Below the pieces are notes generated by a model. It was not told where the DNA came from. It saw only the letters and a list, made by a program, of their open reading frames with translations, and did no database searches. Made by a program: the position numbers and the translations under genes. This document shows positions 25,837-33,903 of a DNA stretch of 41,651 nucleotides, in pieces (the stretch's first letter is position 1; each line of letters begins with the position of its first letter). Source of the DNA: SAR202 cluster bacterium (GTDB taxonomy: Bacteria; Chloroflexota; Dehalococcoidia; Lucifugimonadales; UBA1123); contig JASMDM010000050.1 of the NCBI GenBank assembly GCA_030752795.1, positions 1 through 41,651 of the forward strand. Direction: 5' to 3'.

Positions 25837-26880
25837 ATGAGCAAACGAATCGCGATTTTCGGCGCGGGCGCCGCCGGGAGCTACCTCGGAGCGTTCCTCA
25901 CCCGCGAGAGGTACGACATCACCCTGATCGACATGTGGGGAGAGCACGTGGAGGCGATGCGCGCGAACGGTCTGCGAGCGTCGGGCTCCCAGGGCGACTT
26001 CACGGTGCCGGTCAACGCTATGCACCTGTCGGACGCGATGCAGATACAGGGCAAGTTCGACATCGCGTTCCTGGCGATGAAGAGCTACGACACGGAGTGG
26101 TCGGCGCACTTCCTGAAGCGTCTCCTCGCTCCGGACGGAGTCGTCGTCGATTCGCAAAACTGCATGAACGACCAGCTCATCGCGTCGATCGTCGGCCACG
26201 GCCGCGAGGTGGGCTGCGTGATGTCCGGCATCACGGTCGCTTTGTGGGAGCCGGGACACGTCACCCGCGGCGGCCAGCCGGGACACACCGTGTTCCGCGT
26301 CGGCGAGCTCCACGGCAAAATCACTCCCAGGGTCGAAGAGATCGCCGAGATGCTTTCCTGCATCGACGGTACGAAGGCTACTGAAAACATCTGGGGAGAA
26401 CGTTGGTCCAAGCTCACGACCAACTCCAGCGGCAACCCCGTCGGCGCGATGACCGACCTCGGGTCGTACGGCGTGGCGTCCAACTCCGACGCGCGCAGAA
26501 TCCAGATAAACATCTGCAAAGAATCGTGCCAGGTCGCGCTGGCCCAGAATTACGATGTCGAGCCGATCAGGGGCATCGCTGCTGAGACCTACGCCAGATC
26601 CGACGACGGCGAAGTGTACGAGGAGATCGACGCCAAGTTCCAACCCGGACCTCCCGGCGGCACCGACTGGAAGTCGTCCATGGGCCAGGACGTTCTGAAG
26701 GGTCGTCACACCGAGGTCGAGTTCATGAACGGCTACATTTCCGCCCAGGGTCGAGCATCCGGCGTCCCGACCCCGATCAACGATGCGATCGTCCGGGTGG
26801 TGAGCGAGATCGACACCGGCCAGCGCAAGCCCAGCCCCGACAACATCGCGGCGGTGCTCCGGATGGCGGGGATGGCGTAA
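25837..26880 (+). CDS. Ketopantoate reductase (ApbA/PanE) family oxidoreductase
   Basis: A 347-residue NAD(P)H-dependent reductase. The N-terminal Rossmann motif is RIAIFGAGAAGSYLGAFL, with FDIAFLAMKSYDTEW as the second nucleotide-binding segment and DSQNCMNDQLIASIVG following. KLTTNSSGNPVGAMTD corresponds to the K-N active-site motif of ApbA/PanE, and the C-terminal helices KSSMGQDVLKGRHTEVEFMNG carry the substrate-binding KGRxTE region. The product is longer than typical PanE (about 300 residues) and may act on another 2-oxo acid. It lies at the end of the ManD-PxpABC cluster with AGGAGA 6-7 nt before the ATG, so a role in the same pathway is plausible. Confidence 0.83.
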   Translation: MSKRIAIFGAGAAGSYLGAFLTRERYDITLIDMWGEHVEAMRANGLRASGSQGDFTVPVNAMHLSDAMQIQGKFDIAFLAMKSYDTEWSAHFLKRLLAPDGVVVDSQNCMNDQLIASIVGHGREVGCVMSGITVALWEPGHVTRGGQPGHTVFRVGELHGKITPRVEEIAEMLSCIDGTKATENIWGERWSKLTTNSSGNPVGAMTDLGSYGVASNSDARRIQINICKESCQVALAQNYDVEPIRGIAAETYARSDDGEVYEEIDAKFQPGPPGGTDWKSSMGQDVLKGRHTEVEFMNGYISAQGRASGVPTPINDAIVRVVSEIDTGQRKPSPDNIAAVLRMAGMA

Positions 26881-27001
26881 GGGTGTTGGCGTTACGCAAA
26901 TGCGTCAAACATCACGCCTCTGAGTCCGCAGACAAAGAATCTCATCGGAGACAGGACGCATGTGCCTGCCGTGGCCAGATAGATCTCCGGCGAGGCGCGG
27001 C

Positions 27002-27022
27002 GGGAGGGTTTGAAACCCTCCC
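27002..27022. repeat. Palindromic repeat copy 1 (GGGAGGGTTT-G-AAACCCTCCC)
   Basis: A perfect 10+1+10 palindrome, arms GGGAGGGTTT and AAACCCTCCC, flanked on the right by CCTACGG. It matches two more copies at 29927-29947 and 30035-30055. It is probably a REP- or MITE-like dispersed element. The surrounding 26881-27151 gap holds no gene. Confidence 0.75.
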
Positions 27023-27151
27023 CTACGGATTGTGCCCAGGCGACGTTAATCCGGAGCGCGATGCCAGCTTGGCTGTGAACGGCCAGAGCGCCAACTCTGT
27101 TTTCGGTGAACGGTGGTCTCGGCCTTTGAGCCGAGCCTGCGCCCTTTCCGC

Positions 27152-27742
27152 ATGAGCGAGCTGCTCACCGAACTCGCGCATTGGACCGATGGGTTCGCGC
27201 AGAGCGATTGGTCGTCGATCCTTCTGTTCTTGCTGGCTTTCAGCGAGTCGATATTCTTTCCGATTCCTCCTGACCCGCTGCTGATGGCGATTGGAATCGC
27301 GAAGCCTGATTCCGCCATCTGGCTCGCCGGATTGGTCACCGTTGGATCGGTTGCGGGAGCGTTCGTCGGCCACACGCTGGGCCGCAAACTCGGCCGGCCG
27401 GTTCTCAATCGGTTCGTATCGGACAGGAAGCTCGGGCAAGCCGAGTCGCTGTTCGACAAGTTTGGCGTGTGGGCCATCATCATTGCCGCGTTCACGCCGA
27501 TACCGTACAAGGTGTTCGCTATCCTGGCCGGTGTCATGAAATTGCCGGTACGCCCGTTTCTGATCGCTTCATTGATTGGCCGCGGGGCCAGGTTCTTCCT
27601 GATAGGCGTGTTGATTTTCGTTTTCGGCGAGTCGATTCAGACTTTCTTCGACGACTACTTCATGTGGATCACGATCGCGGTCGGGCTCGGGATCGTCGCT
27701 ATTGTCGCGGCCACGTTCATCGTGACTCGAGCACGAAAATAG
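27152..27742 (+). CDS. DedA/SNARE-associated (YqaA-like) membrane protein
   Basis: A 196-residue inner-membrane protein of the DedA/VTT family, with about five hydrophobic segments. Family motifs are FSESIFFPIPPDPLLMAIGI, a glycine-rich AGAFVGHTLGRKLG loop, AFTPIPYKVFAILAGVMKL and FLIASLIGRGARF, the last with the conserved arginine-glycine pattern. Some DedA proteins flip phospholipids or affect membrane potential; the exact role is open. I chose the ATG at 27152; an upstream GTG at 27113 is the alternative, and neither has a clear SD. It is probably monocistronic. Confidence 0.82.
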   Translation: MSELLTELAHWTDGFAQSDWSSILLFLLAFSESIFFPIPPDPLLMAIGIAKPDSAIWLAGLVTVGSVAGAFVGHTLGRKLGRPVLNRFVSDRKLGQAESLFDKFGVWAIIIAAFTPIPYKVFAILAGVMKLPVRPFLIASLIGRGARFFLIGVLIFVFGESIQTFFDDYFMWITIAVGLGIVAIVAATFIVTRARK

Positions 27743-27981
27743 AGAAGAACGTCAGGCCAGCCCGGACGGTTTCGACCCGTGTACGGCGCTGAATCGACGC
27801 TGCAGTTGCGCCACACTAGCCAAGCAATCTCAGGCAGGTGCTAACGCGCGCACTTTTGTTGTAAACTGGTATCGCCAACCGCGATGCGAGGTTCCTCTGA
27901 GGCTCGACTTTCCGTCGACGAGCTCTGGGACAGGCGCCCGCGAGATGGCAATTCATTTGAACTCATTAATCAGGAGGTATC

Positions 27982-28908
27982 ATGACAGACTCATTGACAG
28001 GTAAAGTGGCCATTGTCACCGGCTCGGGTGGAGGCATTGGCCGGGGAGTCGCCATGCTGATGGCGGCGGAAGGCGCCAAGGTTGTGGTCAACGACCTGGG
28101 CACCGCGGTCGACGGCGAAGGCAATTCCAGCTCGCCGGCAGACAGCGTTGTCGCCGAGATCAAGGCCGCCGGCGGCGAAGCGGTCGCCAACTACGAGTCG
28201 GTCGCCACGATGGAAGGCGGCGAGAACATCGTTAAGTCCGCGTTGGACAACTTCGGCAAGCTCGACATCGTGGTCACGGTTGCCGGAATCCTTCGAGACC
28301 GGATGATCTTCAACATGACCGAAGAGGAATGGGACGCGGTCATCGCCGTCCACCTCAAGGGCACCTTCTCTGTCGTCAAGTACGCATCGATTCTGTTCCG
28401 CCAGCAGCGCAGCGGCAGAATCATTACTTTCAGCTCCGAGTCAGGACTTTTCGGCAACTCAGGCCAAGGCAACTACGCGGCAGCCAAATCGGGAATCGCC
28501 GGATTCACGAAAGTGGTCGCTCGCGACCTCGGTCGATACGGCGTCACCGCCAACTCGATCGCGCCCAGGGCTTCCACACGGATGACGGCGACGGTGCCCG
28601 ACACCGCCCGACAGATGCGAAACGCACGAGGCGATCGAGACGACGCCGAGCCAGTCCAGCCGCCTTCGATGGACGCAAGCGGCGTTGCGCCGATGGTGTG
28701 CTACCTGGCCTCCGACATGGCCGACGGAGTCAATGGACAGACATTCCTTCTGTACGAAGGCAACGTCACGTTGCTGTCATTGCCCCGAAGGATCCGCACG
28801 ATCTTCAAGCAGGGTCGATGGACGCTCGACGAAATCGCGGAACTGGCCCCGAAGCACATTACACAGAACCTTCCGAATCCGTCGCCGGTTCAACCTCCGC
28901 GTCAGTAA
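27982..28908 (+). CDS. SDR-family oxidoreductase (hydroxyacyl-CoA dehydrogenase-like), tandem copy 1
   Basis: A 308-residue short-chain dehydrogenase resembling the dehydrogenase domain of MFE-2 (3-hydroxyacyl-CoA). Cofactor motif TGSGGGIGRG, then VVVNDLG and AIANY-like AVANYESV. The catalytic Ser is in TFSSESGLFGNSGQ and YxxxK is in GNYAAAKSG. Two usual motifs are altered: NNAG is VTVAG, and the P-G after the active site reads IAPRAST. The C-terminal 70 residues include RWTLDEIAELAPKHI. The SD AGGAGGT precedes the ATG. It is followed by a close paralogue, and both may act on acyl-CoA or alcohol intermediates. Confidence 0.87.
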   Translation: MTDSLTGKVAIVTGSGGGIGRGVAMLMAAEGAKVVVNDLGTAVDGEGNSSSPADSVVAEIKAAGGEAVANYESVATMEGGENIVKSALDNFGKLDIVVTVAGILRDRMIFNMTEEEWDAVIAVHLKGTFSVVKYASILFRQQRSGRIITFSSESGLFGNSGQGNYAAAKSGIAGFTKVVARDLGRYGVTANSIAPRASTRMTATVPDTARQMRNARGDRDDAEPVQPPSMDASGVAPMVCYLASDMADGVNGQTFLLYEGNVTLLSLPRRIRTIFKQGRWTLDEIAELAPKHITQNLPNPSPVQPPRQ

Positions 28909-28965
28909 CGCCGGAGCGAATTGTCGAAGGTTCATTCCCCAACACATGCTAGGAGAACAAAACTC

Positions 28966-29898
28966 ATGGGAGATATGCTGAAAGATAAGGTAGCAATCGT
29001 CACCGGCTCGGGCCGGGGCATCGGCCGAGGAATCGCCCTCCTCATGGGCTCGGAAGGCGCAAGCGTCGTGGTCAACGACCTTGGCGGCGCTGTTGACGGC
29101 ACCGGCGACTCCAACTCACCAGCCGACGAAGTGGTCGCTGAGATCAAAGCTGCCGGCGGAAACGCCGTCGCCAACTATGAATCCGTCGCCACAATGGAAG
29201 GCGGAGAGGCCATCGTCAAGAGCGCGATCGACAACTTCGGAAAGCTCGACATCGTCGTGACGCCCGCGGGCATCCTTCGCGACCGAATGATCTTCAACAT
29301 GACCGAAGAAGAGTGGGACGCGGTTATCGCCGTCCACCTCAAAGGCACGTTCTCGGTCTCCAAATACGCGTCGATTCTGTTCCGCCAGCAGCGCAGCGGA
29401 TGCATCATCACGTTCTCGTCGACGTCCGGGTTGTACGGCAACTCCGGCCAGGCTAATTACGGCGCGGCCAAAGACGGCATAGCCGGATTCACGCGAGGCG
29501 TCGCTCGTGACCTGGGCCGATACGGCGTCAGGGTCAACAGCATCTCGCCTGGCGCAAGCAGCCGAATGACCGCCACCGTACCCGCGTCCGCTCAGCAGGT
29601 TCGCGCTGCGAGCGGCATTCAAGCTGCGGGTCCGGTTCGCCCGACCCTCGAACTCAACCGCGACCCCGATGACGTGGCCCCGTTCGTAACGTGGCTCGCC
29701 TCGGACGCGGCCAAGGACGTCAACGGCTACGTGTTCCACGTTACCGGCGGCCAGATTTCGCTGATGAACAATCCGGAGATCTCACGCGCGATGACGGTTG
29801 CCGGCAACTGGACGGTCGACGAGATCGCGGTCATGTTCCCAGGCACGTTGGGCATGGACCTTGTCAATCCGGCCCCGCGCCAAGCGCCGCGAGAGTAA
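28966..29898 (+). CDS. SDR-family oxidoreductase, tandem copy 2
   Basis: A 310-residue SDR nearly identical in its first two thirds to the preceding gene: TGSGRGIGRG, AGGNAVANYESVATMEGGE and ILRDRMIFNMTEEEWDAVIA recur. The catalytic Ser lies in TFSSTSGLYGNSGQ and YxxxK in ANYGAAKDG. It keeps the usual ISPGASS (P-G) but has VTPAG in place of NNAG. The last third diverges from copy 1. The ATG at 28966 has AGGAGAA about 9 nt upstream; the frame is open to 28921. It is a clear tandem duplication; divergence of the substrate loop suggests two related substrates. Confidence 0.87.
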   Translation: MGDMLKDKVAIVTGSGRGIGRGIALLMGSEGASVVVNDLGGAVDGTGDSNSPADEVVAEIKAAGGNAVANYESVATMEGGEAIVKSAIDNFGKLDIVVTPAGILRDRMIFNMTEEEWDAVIAVHLKGTFSVSKYASILFRQQRSGCIITFSSTSGLYGNSGQANYGAAKDGIAGFTRGVARDLGRYGVRVNSISPGASSRMTATVPASAQQVRAASGIQAAGPVRPTLELNRDPDDVAPFVTWLASDAAKDVNGYVFHVTGGQISLMNNPEISRAMTVAGNWTVDEIAVMFPGTLGMDLVNPAPRQAPRE

Positions 29899-29926
29899 GA
29901 CCAGAACCATTGGAAGATAGTCGTAG

Positions 29927-29947
29927 GGGAGGGTTTCAAACCCTCCC
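29927..29947. repeat. Palindromic repeat copy 2 (inverted orientation)
   Basis: Arms GGGAGGGTTT and AAACCCTCCC around a central C; the flank GTAGG on the left is the reverse complement of the CCTAC flank of copy 1. It lies 29 nt after the second SDR gene and could also work as a hairpin at the end of that transcript. Confidence 0.75.
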
Positions 29948-30034
29948 GTGCGATTCGCATACACACCAGCGAGGTCATGCGGCATCAAGCTACTTGATCG
30001 CCGCAGGGCAACGTTGTCCGTAGGCAAGATTGGC

Positions 30035-30055
30035 GGGAGGGTTTAAAACTCTCCC
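30035..30055. repeat. Palindromic repeat copy 3 (degenerate)
   Basis: Arms GGGAGGGTTT and AAACTCTCCC with one mismatch, in the same orientation as copy 1. It is separated from copy 2 by 87 nt, so copies 2 and 3 point at each other and could form the two ends of a small inverted-repeat unit. Confidence 0.7.
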
Positions 30056-30153
30056 CCACCGGGCATGATCTCGGCCCTCACACAACCTCATGCTGATCGC
30101 TGATCTCTGACTGCTCGTCGATCCCAACTCCACCCATGCACTCGGAGGCGAAC

Positions 30154-31341
30154 GTGGACATCCGATTCACCGAAAGCGAAGAGTCCTTCCGCGAGGAAAT
30201 CCGAGAGTTCTTGCGCACGGAACTCCCCGACGACTGGGACCCGATGGGGCAAGGCAGTCCGTTTTCGCCAGGGCAGTTTCCCTTCACCAAGGAGTTGTCC
30301 AAAAAGCTTGCCGACAAGGGCTGGCTAACTCTCGCCTGGCCCGAGGAGTACGGCGGACAGGCTCGCTCGATCATGGAGCAACTCGTCTACCGCGAGGAGA
30401 TGAGCTACTGGGGCGCGCCCGGCACCGACCTCGGCGTTGGTGCCATCACCTGGGTCGGCCCTACGCTCATGATCGCGGGCACCGAAGAGCAGAAGCGTGA
30501 GCATCTGCCCTACATCGCCGAGGCCGAGCGATACTGGTGCACACTCTACTCAGAGCCCGGCTCCGGCTCCGACCTGGCATCGCTGCAAACCTCCGCCACC
30601 CTCGATGGCGACGACTACGTGATCAACGGTCAGAAGATCTGGACCAGCGCGGCGCACATCGCGGACTGGGGCTGGCTCGCCGCTCGCACCGATCCCGACG
30701 CGCCGAAGCATCGGGGCATCAGCTTGTTCCTGCTCGATATGAAGTCGCCCGGAGTCTCTGTGCGGCCCATCGTCAACATGGCGGGCGGGCACGAGTTCAA
30801 CGAGGTCTTCTTCGAGGACGTTCGCATACCCAAGACCAACCTGGTTGGCGAGGAGAACCGCGGCTGGTACTCCCTGGCCGTGGCGCTTGACTTCGAACGT
30901 TCGGGTGTCGGGTATTCGGCCTCCGCCCGGCGGATCCTTGAGACTCTGGTCGAGTACGCCAAAGAGACCGAAAAGAACGGCAAGCCCCTGTCGGAGGACC
31001 CGATCATTCGCCGAAAGCTCGCCGAGCGATTCGTCGAAACCGACGTCTCTCGGTGGCTGTCGTATCAGGTCGCCTGGATGCAAAGCCGGGGCGTGGTGCC
31101 CAACGCCGAGGCGTCGATGTCCAAGATGTACGGCACTGAGCTCACTCAGCGCGTCGCCGCAACCGGCATGGACATCCTCGGCATGGCGGGGCAGCTCTCG
31201 CAAGGATCGAAGTGGGCGCCGCTCGAAGGCTACATCCAGCGCACCTATCTGAGCTCCGTCTCAGCGACCATCGCCGCGGGCACGTCCGAGATACAACGGG
31301 ACATCATCGCCCGTCGAGGCCTGGGCCTGCCGAGAGCGTGA
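30154..31341 (+). CDS. Acyl-CoA dehydrogenase family protein
   Basis: A 395-residue flavin acyl-CoA dehydrogenase. The N-terminal helix domain starts DIRFTESEESFREEIREFLR. The middle domain has CTLYSEPGSGSDLASLQT and INGQKIWTSAAHIADWGWL, both FAD-binding. The C-terminal helical domain ends SATIAAGTSEIQRDIIARRG and LGLPRA, the family tail. YEYGGQARSIMEQLVYREEM identifies a common group (ACAD9/10-like or steroid-type). The GTG at 30154 with GGAGG 6 nt upstream is the better start; an in-frame ATG at 30136 is the alternative. Its stop overlaps the sulfatase start (GTGA at 31338), so the two are coupled. Confidence 0.89.
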   Translation: MDIRFTESEESFREEIREFLRTELPDDWDPMGQGSPFSPGQFPFTKELSKKLADKGWLTLAWPEEYGGQARSIMEQLVYREEMSYWGAPGTDLGVGAITWVGPTLMIAGTEEQKREHLPYIAEAERYWCTLYSEPGSGSDLASLQTSATLDGDDYVINGQKIWTSAAHIADWGWLAARTDPDAPKHRGISLFLLDMKSPGVSVRPIVNMAGGHEFNEVFFEDVRIPKTNLVGEENRGWYSLAVALDFERSGVGYSASARRILETLVEYAKETEKNGKPLSEDPIIRRKLAERFVETDVSRWLSYQVAWMQSRGVVPNAEASMSKMYGTELTQRVAATGMDILGMAGQLSQGSKWAPLEGYIQRTYLSSVSATIAAGTSEIQRDIIARRGLGLPRA

Positions 31342-32801
31342 GCGATCGACCGAACATCGTCTTCATCCTGCCGGACCAGCTGAGACCCGATTTCCTGAGT
31401 TGCTACGGCGCGACCTTCATCGACACCCCAAACATCGATTGGATCGCCGATCAGGGCACGCGATACGACCGTGCATACTCCGCGTCACCCGTGTGCGTCC
31501 CAGCCCGCACAGCCCTGCTCACCGGCATGAATGCAATCCGTAACGGCGTCGCCGACAACCTGCACGCGGTGCGCGGCGACTACAACGAAGTCGGCATCAG
31601 GACGTGGCCGCAGCTCCTCGCCGATGTCGGGTACTACACCGCGGGCGTCGGCAAGATGCACTTCTACCCGTGGGACGCGCGCCACGGCTTCCAGTATCGG
31701 GTCATCGCCGAGGACAAACGCTGGCTCCATATCCGCGACGACTACTACCAGTACCTCCGAGAGCGTGGACTGCGAAAGTACCACGGCAACGAACACGAAA
31801 GCTATCTCGAGAATCGAGGCGCGATCACGAATCTGCTGCCCTGGGAGCACTCAATCGACCGGTTCGTAGGCCGCGAGGCGTGTCGTTTCATCGACAACTA
31901 CGGCGGCGACGGCCCGTTCGCCCTGATGGTCGGTTTCCCCGGTCCGCACTGCCCGTACGATCCTTCGCCAGATTTCCCCGAGACGTTCGACCCGGACGAC
32001 ATGCCCGAAGCCATCCCAGAGGTCGCGGGAGACACCCCAGTGTTGCGTCAGCAAAACATCGACGGTAACAAGCGACCCTGGAACGGCGTCGACTACACCG
32101 AGTTCACCGATGCCCACAAAAAGACCATCCGAGCCCACTATTCCGGCCTGGTCAAACAGATTGACCACGAAGTTGGCGCGATCATAGAGTCGCTCCGCAG
32201 TAACGGATTACTCGACAACACCGTGATCTTCTTCGCAACAGATCACGCCGACTATCTGGGCGATCACAACCTGATCGGCAAAGCATCGTTCTACGAATCC
32301 GCATGGCACATCCCCATGCTCGTGCGTCTGCCAGGCGGCCCAACAGGTCAATCATCCGACGATCTCGTTGAACTCCGTGACGTCACCGGGACGATGTTGG
32401 CCGCCGCAGGTGTGACGATCCCTTCACACATGGACTCAACAACGCTGCCTGGTCTTGGCCTGTCCGACGCGCCCCCTCGCGACCGGATCGTCGGCATGCT
32501 CTCCAACGGCTGGTGCATCTTCGACGGCGAATGGAAGTTAGCCAAATACTCGACCGGCGAGACGCTGTTGTTCAACATGCGCGATGACCCGGCCGAGCAA
32601 CACAACCTAGCGTCAAAACCAGCCCACGTCGACAAATACCGACGACTCGACACCGACCTCACCCTCGATCTCATGGAGTCGTACCGGTTCGCGATGCATG
32701 ACCGCCTAGCCCAGTCCGGCGACATGTCTCAAGATCCCGCCTTCGGCCTAGAAGGTTGGCGCCGCCCCTACCCTGCTACGGTAGAGTTTGTGTCTGAATA
32801 G
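31338..32801 (+). CDS. Type I sulfatase (formylglycine-dependent)
   Basis: A 487-residue sulfatase of the alkaline-phosphatase superfamily. It opens RPNIVFILPDQLRPDFLSCY. The formylglycine site is C53 in CVPARTALLTG (CxPxR), GKMHFYPW follows, and the second metal site is FFATDHADYLGDHNLIGK. C53 must be converted by a formylglycine-generating enzyme or anSME, neither of which is in the window. No signal peptide is seen, so it is predicted cytoplasmic. Substrates may be a sulfate ester or, as in some family members, a phosphonate or choline sulfate. The GTG at 31338 overlaps the acyl-CoA dehydrogenase stop. Confidence 0.88.
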   Translation: MSDRPNIVFILPDQLRPDFLSCYGATFIDTPNIDWIADQGTRYDRAYSASPVCVPARTALLTGMNAIRNGVADNLHAVRGDYNEVGIRTWPQLLADVGYYTAGVGKMHFYPWDARHGFQYRVIAEDKRWLHIRDDYYQYLRERGLRKYHGNEHESYLENRGAITNLLPWEHSIDRFVGREACRFIDNYGGDGPFALMVGFPGPHCPYDPSPDFPETFDPDDMPEAIPEVAGDTPVLRQQNIDGNKRPWNGVDYTEFTDAHKKTIRAHYSGLVKQIDHEVGAIIESLRSNGLLDNTVIFFATDHADYLGDHNLIGKASFYESAWHIPMLVRLPGGPTGQSSDDLVELRDVTGTMLAAAGVTIPSHMDSTTLPGLGLSDAPPRDRIVGMLSNGWCIFDGEWKLAKYSTGETLLFNMRDDPAEQHNLASKPAHVDKYRRLDTDLTLDLMESYRFAMHDRLAQSGDMSQDPAFGLEGWRRPYPATVEFVSE

Positions 32802-33080
32802 AATCATTTGAACCGACGGCCAAGCCTTTATGCAATCGACGCGGATCATCGGCTCACCTTCGATAAACTCGGTCCGAACGGAGCGGTGAGAATTTCTTTT
32901 CTTGGTTCCGCCACGAACTCGGGTTCATCACGGATAAGAAAGTGTTTCCCACGTTTGTGGTGAGCCTATCGAACCACGGGTCGTCTTTTGCGAACAGCGG
33001 TGATGATGATATGAAATTAGGGATCGGGATATTGTCTTGCAAGTCTATATACATCTGGGAACAGTGGAGGAGGCCCACCG

Positions 33081-33554
33081 ATGACTGAACAATTCGTGTA
33101 CGTATCGGAAGCGCGATTTGAGATGAAAGACGGGTACCGAAACGCCTACCAGGGCGAGATCGCGGAACCTGTGGTTTACGGCGTCCAAGGAGCGCTCAAA
33201 GAGTACTACCGAGCGCCCTCAGATGCCCCGCCGATCGCGTCGACGCTGGATCACATCGTGTCCGCAGTAGCCGGTTGAATGTACGGCACTCTGCGTGGCG
33301 CGCTGTCAGCGCGCGAAACTGGTCTGGACATCGACACTTACACGGCAACCGCTGAGGGACGCATCGAAAGCGTCGATCGCACGATCCGCATCACCGAGAT
33401 CGCGGTCAACTACTCGATCAGCATCGTCAGCGGAAAACGTGAGGACGCGGAGAGAGCGGTTCGCGTTCACGCCGGAGGCTGCCCTGCTTACCAGAGCGTG
33501 AAGGATGCGATCGACATCACCTGGACTGCCGACATTGAGGAACGGGCGGAGTAG
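33081..33554 (+). CDS. OsmC-family protein, probable selenoprotein (Sec at UGA 33276-33278)
   Basis: One 157-residue OsmC/Ohr-like frame interrupted by a single UGA at codon 66. Before it: EPVVYGVQGALKEYYRAP and PPIASTLDHIVSAVAG. After it: MYGTLRGALSARETGLDID, then DRTIRITEIAVNYSI and HAGGCPAYQSVKDAIDITWT. In OsmC proteins the residue after AVAG/AAAG is the peroxidatic cysteine, and the resolving cysteine follows about 66-68 residues later; here it is C134. UGA replaces exactly the catalytic cysteine, and W is coded by TGG elsewhere in the gene. A hairpin at 33298-33314 fits the bacterial SECIS model. GGAGGAGG lies about 9 nt before the ATG. Role: thiol/selenol peroxidase for organic hydroperoxides. 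The alternative is a single nonsense mutation. Confidence 0.72.
33298..33314 (+). promoter_or_regulatory. Candidate bacterial SECIS element
   Basis: GCGCGCT-GTC-AGCGCGC forms a 7-bp stem with a 3-nt apical loop starting with G. The loop is 26 nt downstream of the UGA (33276-33278). Published bacterial SECIS models ask for a loop 16-37 nt from the UGA, 3-14 nt long, with G among its first two bases, all of which hold. It lies inside the coding sequence as expected for bacteria. The coding constraint and high GC make chance hairpins possible. Confidence 0.6.
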
Positions 33555-33903
33555 TAGAGCGCGAGGATCGGTTTTGGGAGTCTGTTAGCACCCTCACAAC
33601 CACAAAGACATCGCCCGACGAACTCCATTCCTCAGCCGGTCATGGTTTCATTGGCGATGCTCGAAATTCGAAAAGCTGTTTCGATTTTGGGCGTTTCAGT
33701 TGCCGAACTGACAGGCGCAGCCATCTTCATTCGGCTAACTACATGATCGATGTGAATTCCCGAAGGACAGTGATGACGGTCCTTTAACGTTGCGGAACGC
33801 CAGAAAGTCGCCGAGTTCGACGACACGCCAACGCGGGAAATGGGCGTCGAGCCCGTCGCGAAATTCGAGGGACCGTGATTTTGTCAGTCCGAAATATTTC
33901 GCG
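33555..33903. other. Non-coding gap after the OsmC gene
   Basis: No intact gene is visible. A minus-strand frame over about 33780-33900 reads SLEFRDGLDAHFPRWRVVEL and GDFLAFRNVK, which has protein-like composition and lies just downstream of the EthD stop. I do not recognise the family. It may be a relic of a longer gene. Confidence 0.3.

Noticed and set aside
25615..26709. 364-codon minus-strand frame over pxpC and the reductase gene
   Set aside because: Antisense shadow with His/Arg/Val-biased composition and no motif; both plus-strand genes are certain.
27743..27981. Leader of the first SDR gene as a tRNA or riboswitch
   Set aside because: Several short complementary stretches are present, but no cloverleaf or known riboswitch consensus could be matched.
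32854..33078. 74-codon minus-strand frame between the sulfatase and OsmC genes
   Set aside because: No SD or recognisable motif; the 279-nt gap appears to be ordinary leader DNA.
33276..33278. UGA read as Trp (genetic code 4/25) to explain the OsmC stop
   Set aside because: Trp is encoded by TGG in this gene and throughout the window, TGA is used as a normal stop, and the position calls for Cys, not Trp.
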